64,000 bases of DNA from Symbiodinium natans (taxonomy: Eukaryota; Sar; Dinophyceae; Suessiales; Symbiodiniaceae): positions 307,890 to 371,889 of the forward strand of contig CAJNDS010002185.1 in NCBI GenBank assembly GCA_905221605.1. Reading direction: 5' to 3'. A program made the translations under genes and the position numbers. Within the stretch, counting starts at the first letter, position 1; each line of letters begins with the position of its first letter. The notes below the pieces were generated by a model. It was given only the letters and a program-made list of their open reading frames with translations, had not been told where the DNA came from and did no database searches. Of the stretch, positions 46,282 to 55,770 are shown piece by piece.

Positions 46282-49200
46282 CTGTGAACAAGGCGAGAAC
46301 ATCACTCCCCCCGCTCTCCTCTTGGTACTCTCGATCTGAATCTGTCTTTCCGTCTCCGACTCTATTCTGTTCGTTCCATGACCCTATCTCTCCGCATTCT
46401 ACAGGCTAAACTTGTTATTCACTCTGAGCTGTTACGACCGCTCCTGATGGGCCCGCCGCCGCCGGCCTTGGGGGCGGCGCTGGCCGCGGCAGCCACGCCG
46501 GAGCCCACGGCGCCGATCACGGAGTCGGGGGCGTACTTGCCGATGACGTCAGGAGGGTGGATCCTAGGCTACGTTGCTGCAGGCGGGGTGGGGTACGGAA
46601 GGAGCTGGCCCGGGAATGGGCGGATTTTGCAAGCTTAAGACAGGCCATCTCTCAACCGAGAAGCATGTTGAACTCCTCCGTGGCGTCCTTGCCGGCAAAG
46701 GTGAGGATGGCCAGCTCGCCACCAGGGTGCTCCGACAAGAAGCTGGTGACGTCCAGCACCTGGCCATCCACCACCACCCAGCAGTCTGCCTTGGTGTTGT
46801 GCTTGGCCACCTCCGTCATGGGGATGCCGCCACCACCGCCGCCGCCTCCGCCGGCAGCAGCCACGGCACCACCTCCACCACCACCGCCGCCGATCATGCC
46901 GATCACGGAGTCGGGGGCGTACTTGCCAATCACGTCCGGCGGGTGGATCCTTCGGTAGCAATTTACATACAGAGTACCCAAGCAACGCCAAAGGACACAC
47001 GATCAGCTTCTGCAGTCAAGTGTCATGTTGAACTCCTCCGTGGCGTCCTTGCCGGCAAAGGTGAGGATGGCCAGCTCGCCGCCGGGGTGCTCCGACAAGA
47101 AGCTGGTGACGTCCAGCACCTGGCCATCGACCACCACCCAGCAGTCCGCCTTGGTGTTGTGCTTGGCAACGTCGGCAAGGGTCATGCCCCCGCCACCGCC
47201 GCCACCGGCCGCGGGTGCGGCACCTGCGGCAGGCGCCGCGGCAGAGTTCATCTTGTCCTCGTAGGAGCCGCCGGCCAGCTTGGAGCTCTCCACAGCACCG
47301 GTCAGGCCGCCGCCGGTGATCTCTTTGAGGTCCACGTCCTTCATGTCCGCTCCCAGCATGTACTTGGCAGCTGCAATGCCGGCCACACGGCCGAACACCA
47401 CGCAGTCCAGCAGGGAGTTGCCACCCAAGCGGTTGTTGCCGTGCACGCCGCCGGCGACCTCGCCAGCAGCATACAGGCCCGGGACAGCCTTGTTGTCCGA
47501 GCCGATGCATGCGGAGTCCGTGTCGATGAGCAGTCCGCCCATGCAGTAGTGGATCACCGGCGTGATGATGGCCACGTAGAACGGCTCGTTCTTCACGGCA
47601 TCGCCAGGGATGATGTTGTGGAAGAACTTCTTGCCGCTGCCCGTCTTGCCGCTGGCCTGCCGATGGCGCTTCAATTCTCCGAACTGAACCGAACATCTGC
47701 ACGACATTGCACGACCCTGCTAGAGCCGACACTTTCACATGCACAAGCTTTCCCTGGCCTCGTCCCAGCACTTGCCGGAGGGGTACGCAGGGTAGGGGCC
47801 GTCGTCCGGGTGCGTCTCCGTCTTCTTGGCCGCCTGGAAGTGCTCCTCGTGTGCCTGCTCGATCACGGACAGGGAGATGCCCATGTCCTTGGCGAGGTCC
47901 GCGCCGCTGGAGTAGAACTTCATGACCTGAGGCGCAGGGCTGAGAAAAGAAGCCAGAGCAAAAGGAGCAGAGCGCAGCGAGGATCAGGAGAGCTTTAGAG
48001 GCGACTGAGCTCTCAGCACCACGTCCGGTGTAGTGCCTTGGCTGCACATCGTGTGCAGATGCAGCTGGCGCTCTGCCGCGGCGTCCCGATCACACGATGC
48101 CAAGCGCAAGGCTTGCAGTGCCAGATGATCTCGTCAGAGGCCGCCTTGTTGAGGCACAGCCTGCGCATGGCTACCAGCACGAGAAGGGCACAAAAAGAGC
48201 GCCTATCAAATCCTATCCTATCAGCGCCTATCAGCCAAGCCAACCGAGCGGTAACATGCTAGCACGCCTGAAAGGCGGCTTGCTCTTCCACATCTCGCCC
48301 GTGACGTAGTCGCGGCCTAATTAGCTTTTGGGGCATACAGAAAAGGCTCTGCCCACGATGGTTTGCGCCCTGAGATCAAGCGAAGCTCAGCCGGGGCCCC
48401 CTGCGGCCGAGCTCGTTGCAGAATCGCTTGCCCTCTGCGTTCAGGATGATGCCGCCCACGCCGCGAAGGGCCTGACACACAGGTGAAAACACGGGCGCGC
48501 GTTTGTCGCACGCTCATGGGCGAGCGGGTGCACAGGCCAGGCTTTGGACACATGCGCGGGAACACGTGCAGGCGCTCGAGCAGGCGCACGCGGGGGCCTC
48601 GGCGGCGAGGAACTTGATCTTGGCATCGGCATCGTCCGGCTTCACGAGGCCGGTCGGATGGACCTGCACCCATTCCAGGTCGATGGTCTTCGCGCCGATC
48701 TCCTCATGGGTATTCACAGGGTGTAGGATAAAACTATTCGATAACACATGCTGTCTTTGGATGGAAGCTGCGGATAACTACGGCACCTCGCCCATCTTGA
48801 TGCCGTCGCCTGTGCAGTGCTCGCCGTTGGTGGTGGGCAGGTGCAGCAGGTCCGGGCGATACTTGGCCAGCAGGGAGTTCTGGGTGAAGTCGGCGCCGAA
48901 GCCGCCTGCGGCAGAACCCGGCAAGCACAGACTCCCACACCACAAAATTCACAAACGGCATGCACACAAAGCTGCTCATGGCTCATGGCACCCCGCCCAG
49001 CCTGATGCGAGGATCACGGGGCCGAACTCCTGGAAGTTCTGGCCGCCCTTCTCGTAGACGCAGCCCACGCAGGCCTTGCCCTCCGTCACGAGCTTGAAGA
49101 CCTTGGCCTTCGTGATGATGCGCGCCAGGTCCGTCTTCTCCGCGACCTGCGGCGAAGCAAGGCTAAGGCGACCTTCATCGCATGCAAATCTAGGAAACGA

Positions 49201-52200
49201 CATTGTGCCCGAAACTCCTCCTCCTGGCCTTCTCCAGCATCTGGATCAGGGCGTAGGTGATGGTCATGCCTTAGTGAACCCCCCTGTTTACCATTTTTTC
49301 CCTGAACGTCAAAAAACCCCCAAAAGGACACACCCACAAACCCCTCCACACACCCCGACACCCTAAACCCTAAACCCTAAACCCCTAATCCAAGGGGCCG
49401 GGGAAGCGCTCCTTGCCTCGGTGGGTACGGGGTTGGGAGTGGCCGCCCAAACGGGCCACGAGCGACCTGGGCTTGCAGACGTACTCCCGAGCCCCTCTTT
49501 TAAGGTCTGCGTGCCTCATGAACCAGTAAAAATCTCCAGAGGGGTTTAGGGTTTAGGGTTTAGGGTTTAGGGTTTAGGGTTTAGGGTTTAGGGTTCAGGG
49601 TTCAGGGTTTAGGGTTTAGGGTTTAGGGTTTTGGGCTTAGGGTTTAGGGGGCTTAGGGTTTAGGGGGTTGAAGGCTTTAGGGATGTAGCAGGAAGCTACC
49701 AAAAATGTGTCTGGAGTTCTTTTGGCGACCGCCTCAACCCGCATCCCCCCCCCCCCAACACTCCGCAAACCTTGTGAAAAGCGGATAGAGGCCCAACTCC
49801 CTGAAGCCTCAAAGCGGTTTAGGGTTTAGGGTTTAGGGTTTAGGGTTTAGTGTTTAGGGTTTAGGGTTTAGGGTTTAGGGCTGAGGATCTAGGATACCCA
49901 GGGCTTGGAGCTTTTTGGATGTTTAGCGTTTCGGGTTCACCTGGCGTCATGCCTACGGCCTCCTCACTCGTAGGGCTTGCAGGGTTTTGAGTTGTGCCTG
50001 AGGCTGTTGAGGGTTTTTAGCATCCTAGGGTTCCTAGGGTTTACGGTTTAAGGGCTTAGGGCTTAGGGCTTAGGGCTTAGGGCTTAGGGCTTAGGGCCTA
50101 GGGCTTAGGGCTTAGGGCTTAGGGCTTAGGGCTTAGGGTTTAAGGGGCGTTCGAGGGGGGGGGGGGTTCGAGTTGGGGCAGGCATTGCAGAGCTTGAGGG
50201 ACAGGTCCAGGTTGAACTTCTCCACCAGCCAATCCTGGGTCGGTAGGCACCAAGGAGCAGAAACCCCTTTCACAAAACCTACAGACGCCCGAAACCGCCA
50301 ACCATAGAAACCAAAAAAAGCGATGTAATCCCCAAGCCCTAACCTGACCCTAGACTCTACTCTCAGCAACCCTCAGAAATGCCCAGTCCCCACCTGAAAC
50401 CCTTAACATTCCGCCTTTAGCCCTGAACAGTCCACCTTAAACCCCGAACCTTGAACCCAAGACACTAAACCCTAAACATTCCACCCTAAACCCTAACCTC
50501 TGATTTCTGAAGCTCTGGGGCTTAGGGCTTGGGGCTTGTTCATGAGAGCTGTTGTGTCCCGGAATATGGTATGTAGGGTGCCTCGCCAGGCACCATATTA
50601 TTGGGGTCGGAAGAATTACTAATAGTATTCCCTTACTGTCCCTCTATATTTGAACTCTCGCCTAAACCCTAAACCCTCAATCCTAAACCCTAAATCCTAC
50701 ATTAGAATTATTAAAGCCCCTATATTAAGCAGAACCCTGAAACTCCTGGGCCCCCTAAAAAAATTCTCGGCCGTCAGGAGTCCACGTCTGCAGCGCTGTT
50801 AACGCACAGCAGCCTCGAGCGCGTTTGGGGTTTGGGGTTTGGGGTTGAGGGTTTGGGGTTTGGGGTTTAGGGTTTAGGGTTTAGGGTTTAGGTTTCGGGG
50901 TAGTTTGGGGAGTCTTGGGTGTGTGGGTCTAGGGAGAGTCGCAGGGTCCAGGGGTTTATGCTGTTTCGGGTTAGGGCTTGGGGCTCACAGAAAAACGCAG
51001 CACAGAGAGGCAGATGATTCACAGCCTGTGACGCTGGCTAAGCCAGAGTTCAGCAATGTTGGGGGCTTTTGTTGGGGGTGGGTTTGAGGCTCAAGGGTCT
51101 TGAGTTGTGTTCGGCCCTTAGACCATCGAGCTTTCTGGGCTCGAGAGGCCCCGACAGCCTCCTGTTAAACCCGAAACCCCAGCGCTAAGCCCCGTAACCC
51201 TAAGGCCCGAAACCCTGAAACGCTGAAGTGCTCTTATTCTTAGATTGTAGGGATCGCAGGCCCTAAACCCTAAACCCTAAACCCTAAACCCTAAACCGTG
51301 GGTTTGGGTCCAGGGCTGCACATGAGCCCTCCAAGCTTCTGGCTTGGCCAACTCGGGCTTCTTGGCACCGCCCTTCAAGGTGTCCTGCCGAGCGATTTTA
51401 GGGTTTAGGGTTTAGGGTTTAGGGTTTAGGGTTTAGGGTTTAGGGTTCAGGGTTTAGGGTTCAGGGTTCAGGGTTTAGGGTTTAGGGTTTAGGGCCTGGG
51501 TTTTAGGGTTCAGGGGTTTAGGGTTTCGGGGATGACGGTTTAAGGTGCTGGAAGCCGGGGGGGGGGCGGCAGGTCCTCATGAGGTTCATGAGGGCACCTA
51601 ACCAAAAAGCGTTATCGGCGGCCTTCTCAACCCCCACTTGAAGCCTAAACCCTAAGCTCCTAAACCCTCAAGCCCCTGACTGGAAATCAAAAGTCAAAAA
51701 ACGAAACTCCTCGAAACTTTCCCGAAACTTCCACGGACCTGAATCCTGAATAATGTCAATAAATCCTAAACCCTAAACCCCAAACCCACTCAAGCCAGAA
51801 CCCTTACTGTAGCGCGCCTGGGTGAAGATGTCTGCGTTGTCGGGGATGCCCTTGGCCTTCTGCGTCTTCGTGCCTGCCCCGGTGTTTTGGAACTAGGGTT
51901 TAGGGTCTAGGGTGTAGGGTTTAGGTTTAGGGTTTAGGTTTTAGGGTTTAGGGTTTAAAGTCTAGGGTTTAGGGTTTCGGGTTTAGGATTTAGGGTTTAG
52001 GGTTTAGGGTTTAGGGGTTTGGACTCGGGTTCTCTGGCATATGTTTGGCATCCTCCGGGCATCCTCAAGAGCAAGAACCCCCCTCCGCCTGCCAGCTCCT
52101 CCAACAAAGCTCAAGAAAGCATTTCCCCATATTCATCCAGAGTGGTACACGTAGTGTATTCCCAAAAAAGCTGCCCGGCGCTCCTGAACCCCAAACCCCA

Positions 52201-54224
52201 AACCCCAAACCCTAAACCCTAAACCCTAAACCCTAAACCCCAAACCCGAAACCCGAAACCCCAAACCCCAAACACCAAGCCCTTGTCGGGATAAAGGCTC
52301 CCCCCAGCCGATTTGAGGGCTGAGGGATTTCACTCCTTGAGGTTGCGGTTTAGGGTTTCGGGTTGAGGGTTTAGGGTTTAAGGTTTTTGGTTTTGGGGTT
52401 TTAGGGTTTTAGGGCTTAGGGTTTAGGGTTTAGGGGGTTTCTTGTTTGGGGCTTCGGGAACAAACGCTTGAGACCCTCCTGCGCCGTTGATGCCGGAGGT
52501 GGCTTTGGTGCTGTTGCCACCGCAGAAAGATGACTTATCCTCACGGTCAGTTCTCTACTTGGTGGCCTTGGGTACCTTAAATAGAAAGACCGGGTTTCGT
52601 CTTGAAATAGGAACCCCAAACAAGATCACGACTTACAAAACAGGACTGCACTCATGGAGGGCGTACCCCAGGTTTATGATTCGATGTGGGGTCTGAACAC
52701 GTGATCGGACTGGTGGGCTGAGGGTTCAGGGATCCAGGTTCGGGGTTTGGGGTGTAGGGCTTGGGGCTTAGGGCTTAGGGCTTAGGGCTTAGGGCTTAGG
52801 GCTTAGGGCTTAGGGCTTAGGGCTTAGGGCTTAGGGCTTAGGGTTTAGGGTTTAGGGTTTAGGGTTTTAGGGTTTAGGGTTTAGGGTTCAGGGTTTAAGG
52901 TTTAGGGATCTAGGGGAGCAGGTTGAGGCTTTGGGATAGCCCCAACAGGTTGATGAAGCCAGCGTGTCGAGCACCCCCAAATTGTCAAAATGGTTTTCAG
53001 GGTTTTGGGAGTCTAGGTCTAGGTCTAGGTTTGTGGGCCAAGGAAGAATTTGTGGGTTTAGGGCTTAGTGTGTCGGGGTTTTTGGTCTAGGGTCTTGGTT
53101 TAGGGTTTAGGGTTTAGGGTTTAGGGTTTAGGGTTTAGGGTTTAGGGTTTAGGGTTTTGGGCTTAGGGCTTGGGGTGTAGGGTTTTGGGTTTTAGGGTCA
53201 AGGGCTTAGGGTTTGAAGGTGCAGGGTTTAAGGTTTCAGCCTCGGGGATGCCGGGCTTATTTGCAAGGTTTAGGGGCCCCAGGTAACTGGCATCATCGAA
53301 CGCTTCGGGTTTAGGGTTTAGGGTTTAGGGTTTAGGGTTTAGGGTTTAGGGTTTAGGGTTTAGGGTTTAGGGTTTAGGGTCTGGGGTTTGGGGTTTGGGG
53401 TTTAGGGTTTTAGGAAAAGAACCCACCCCGTCCATTCAACCCCCCCCCCCGCCTCCTCCCCGCCCCCGAAAAAAGTAATGGTTTAGCAAGTAGAAGAGGG
53501 GGGCTTCGGGGCGCCTTACCTTTCTTGCCAAGCCCTAAACCCTTGTCATTTAAGGTCGCGGCAAGCAAAACCACCCTTCCGCCGTGCTCGACGACGGTGT
53601 TTGCGGCAGACATGCCTCAAAGCCCCCTTAAGAGCGCGAGACTACACTCTCCTCCTTCCTTACACGTTATGGCTTAGGGCTTGAGAATTTTCTGGCTTGA
53701 GGAGGGTTCGCGCGCTCCTGCCTAAAGGCTTTGGGGGGTTCGGGGCGTTTTGGTCCTGAGCGCTTCAGGCTTGCATGCTTGGGGCTTGGGGCTTGGGGCT
53801 TGGGGCTTGGGGCTTGGGGCTTGGGGCTTGGGGCTTGGGGGGGCTTGGGGGGCTTGGGGCTTGGGGCTTGGGGCTTGGGGCTTGGGGCTTGGGGCTTGGG
53901 GCTTGGGGCTTGGGGCTTGGGGCTTGGGGCTTGGGGCTTGGGGCTTGGGGCTTCGAGTGTTGGGGTTGGGGCTTCGAGCGTTTGGGGTTTGAGGGTTGGG
54001 GGTTTAGGGTTTGGGGTTTCTCCTCGTGGTCGACAGACACCTACCTGACATATCTCTGACTGCAACCTTTGGAGTGTAGGGGCTTGGGGTTTAGGGGAAG
54101 CCAAGTAGAGTCTGGACCCTGAACACCGACGACCTCCAAGAAACCTAACCTTCCCCTGAGGATCCGAACCTCCCAGGCCGCCACCGACAACAATCGCTTG
54201 GTTGGTGGGGAAGGAGGACGCCAT
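43347..54224 (-). CDS. Copy 2: complete fumarate reductase - cyt b5 - cyt b5 - SdhC-type anchor fusion gene, 28 exons
   Basis: This is the reference copy. It starts at an ATG (54,224) opening MASSFPTNQ and ends at TGA (43,347-43,349) after PGRVE. Exon lengths sum to 3,201 nt, an exact multiple of three, and all 27 junctions keep phase, predicting 1,066 residues. Order: FAD domain (about 1-520), Gly/Ala linker, cytochrome b5 (about 542-612), Gly-rich linker, second cytochrome b5 (about 638-707), Ala-rich linker, then a membrane anchor (723-1066). By my reading the donors are 19 GC, 6 GT and 2 GA; nearly all acceptors are AG followed by G. The predicted role is electron transfer between a quinone pool and fumarate/succinate in a membrane; this is inferred from the domains. 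The fusion depends on the exon 20-21 splice (AAG|GC donor at 46,467, acceptor before 46,281). Without it, translation would stop shortly after the second b5. Exons are listed under the three modules. Confidence 0.85.
43680..44110. repeat. AT-rich (TA/ATAT) region
   Basis: Over 400 bases of TA-rich DNA with TATATA runs and imperfect TATGATATGATA repeats, inside copy 2 intron 26. The composition is strikingly unlike the GC-rich exons around it. Confidence 0.9.
46467..47185 (-). other. Copy 2, tandem cytochrome b5 module (end of exon 18, exons 19-20)
   Basis: Exon 18 ends at 47025; exon 19 is 46949-46665; exon 20 is 46563-46467. Two nearly identical b5 domains each run from (L/T)[15 protein letters not shown] through the HPGG heme motif and ATEEFN to [10 protein letters not shown]. 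Likely axial heme ligands are His574 and His597 in the first domain, and His669 and His692 in the second. In both domains an intron falls at the same place (AA C AT|G), between the two heme histidines, so the domain was duplicated together with its intron. The domains are joined by flexible runs of Gly/Ala (eight and nine glycines around AVAAA) and followed by an Ala-rich linker ending SAAPK. The exon 18 donor reads GA, those of exons 19 and 20 GC. Confidence 0.85.
49540..50145 (+). repeat. Telomere-like arrays in copy 2 intron 7
   Basis: TTTAGGG units at 49,540-49,640 and 49,815-49,885, then about twelve GGGCTTA units at 50,050-50,140, ending about 60 bases before exon 7. Confidence 0.92.
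52750..53415 (+). repeat. Telomere-like arrays in copy 2 intron 2
   Basis: About eleven GGGCTTA units then TTTAGGG at 52,750-52,905; TTTAGGG at 53,095-53,158 and 53,304-53,415. Confidence 0.92.
53776..53960 (+). repeat. Telomere-variant array (GGGGCTT)n
   Basis: About 26 units of GGGGCTT with two small G insertions, in copy 2 intron 1. It reads as proline-rich or glycine-rich frames on the two strands, which are not genes. Confidence 0.95.
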
Positions 54225-55724
54225 GGTCTCCACTTGCAAAACCTCCGTCTGCTTTGGCTTCTTGCTGCAACTTGCCAGGGGCTTCTGAGAGCTTACCAGG
54301 GCCCTCCGTTCTCCAGAGACAAATCTCGGAAAACACTAGGAGGCCACCTTGCTTCAGACGGGCTCAGAGGGAACCAAGGCCTTGAAGAAAGTAAGGAAAA
54401 CCTTGGTGCCACTACGGAGTTTCGGGCATTCCGGACCCCTTGGCTTAGTGAGGACCGTAGCGGTTTAAGGCTTCGGCAGCTCCACAGTCTAACAGCTTTG
54501 ATTCAGCTGTGGCACCTGGAAAGCGCAGATCCCTGAACTTGCGAGTTCTTCGTAGGGAATTCAGGAACTACGTGCTTGGTATCCCCTATACCATCCCTTC
54601 AGGGGACTTGATTGACTGATTCCCATCTAACAACCCGTAAGTAGACCGTAAGTAGACCCTCTACACCACCTGGATGTCTTAACCACCTTCTTCTGCCGTC
54701 CTTTCAGGTTCTCTCGCCACTGGGCACATCGAATCGTTGAAAGGTTGTTGTGTCCAATTTGTGGGGAGCGTCCTCATCGGGGGGGAATCGCTCTGTGGGC
54801 AATTTGGCCAGATGCGCTCCGAAGATCGCACGATGCATCTGGGGTGGGTGCGCCGACCGGGCGTCGTCTCGGGGCTGCCACCAGCAGGCAAGCAGAGTTG
54901 CTGTAAAACAGTTGTCAAAAACAACAGCTTCGCCATGTATTGTGTGTTTCACACCGACACCGACGTGCCGGCGCCCACATTGGGATTTCACATTTACTCT
55001 GCACTTCCGCCACTGATGTTTACTATCAACGCTGCGACCTCGCTCGGCCGGGACCTGCGTCGTCATACCAGGTGATGCGAGATCAAGCTACCACCCAGAA
55101 TGTGTGTTCCACGTGCTGCTTCTGAGTCTGCTGCACAAGTGAAAGCCAGAACATGGACCCTGAACCCTCTATCCGAAACCTGCACCTGTTTCTAAAGCCC
55201 TGAAACCTTAAAGCTCCAAGGCCTTGAAGCCCAAACACCCGAATCTCCAAACCCCCAGACCCTAAAACCTTAACCCTAAACCCTGTACTCTAACCCCTAA
55301 ACCCTAAACCCTAAACCCCCTGATCTCCTTGGGCCCAAACTTCGACCAAAGTTGGGAGGATCTTCCAAGTCTCGGCTCCCCTCTTCTTAAAAGAAAAAAT
55401 GGCTCTGGCGGGCATGGGTTTAGGGGTTTGGGGTTTAGGGTTTGGGGTTTAGGGTTTAGGGTTTAGAGTTTGGGGTTGGTTCAGGCAGTCTTGGAATGTT
55501 TTGGGCATGTTCGATGACAGCGAGGGTTGGGGGGAGAGAACTGTCATGATCAAAATCGAGCCTCAACCCTAAACTCTAAACCCTAAACCCTAAACCCCAA
55601 ACCCACGCGTCCTTAAAACCGATGCCTTCAGCTCCCCAGTCCCTACGTACGTTCCCAAAACCTTAGAGTAAGCCTGAGCGGAAAGGCTTAGGATTCAGGG
55701 AGAAATCAAGGACTGCTTAGGGCA
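54225..55724. other. Upstream region of copy 2, before the ankyrin gene
   Basis: About 1.5 kb. The part from 54,225 to 55,140 has almost no telomere-like repeats and is of ordinary composition. Overlapping open frames exist on both strands at 54,680-55,125, but none shows a family I recognise, so none is called. CCCTAAA-type units return at 55,255-55,320 and 55,560-55,600. It may hold the 5' untranslated region and promoter of copy 2; no motif was identified. Confidence 0.5.
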
Positions 55725-55770
55725 GCTTCTTAGGGCAGCTTCTTAGGGCAGCTTCTTAGGGCAGCTTCAC
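55723..55770 (-). repeat. 13-bp tandem repeat over the end of the ankyrin gene
   Basis: CAGCTTCTTAGGG occurs at 55,723, 55,736 and 55,749, with the final partial copy at 55,762. The copy nearest the gene codes its last residues and stop; the others lie in the 3' flank. Confidence 0.85.

Larger units (their letters stand above)
47186..54224 (-). other. Copy 2, flavoprotein module (exons 1-18 part)
   Basis: Exons, in order: 54224-54170, 53615-53563, 52539-52479, 51873-51818, 51384-51344, 50813-50786, 50234-50203, 49466-49399, 49269-49229, 49146-49002, 48905-48787, 48702-48598, 48471-48408, 48316-48268, 48160-48113, 48036-48018, 47926-47759, and 47656-47025, which continues into cytochrome b5. 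The protein has the dinucleotide-binding glycines GGGLGG (14-19), then [14 protein letters not shown]. Residues matching the fumarate reductase active site of the soluble flavocytochrome/OSM1 family are kept: His248 in VQVHPT, Arg284 in GKRFCNE, His420 in VIHYCMGG and Arg460 in [19 protein letters not shown] is the usual FAD C-terminal motif. It is closest in type to single-chain fumarate reductases rather than the multi-subunit SdhA, which carries its FAD covalently. No export signal or transit peptide is visible. Confidence 0.85.

Noticed and set aside
46281-46310. Start codon for an independent anchor gene (ATGTTCTCGCC upstream of SRILGTRK in copy 2)
   Set aside because: The same ATG in copy 3 is out of frame because of length differences, which fits intron sequence.
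46425-46467. End of a separate flavoprotein-b5 gene at the stop after PIRSGRN
   Set aside because: An in-frame GC-AG splice to the anchor exons exists in copies 2 and 3, a matching donor exists in copy 4, and no start codon conserved in frame precedes the anchor. Kept as the main alternative.
53667-54239. 190-residue frame starting with MASSFPTNQ and continuing into a proline-rich repeat
   Set aside because: Only the first 55 bases are exon 1 of copy 2; the rest is intron made of GGGGCTT units.
54679-55125. Overlapping open frames on both strands upstream of copy 2
   Set aside because: No recognisable domain, codon pattern or relatives; left uncalled.
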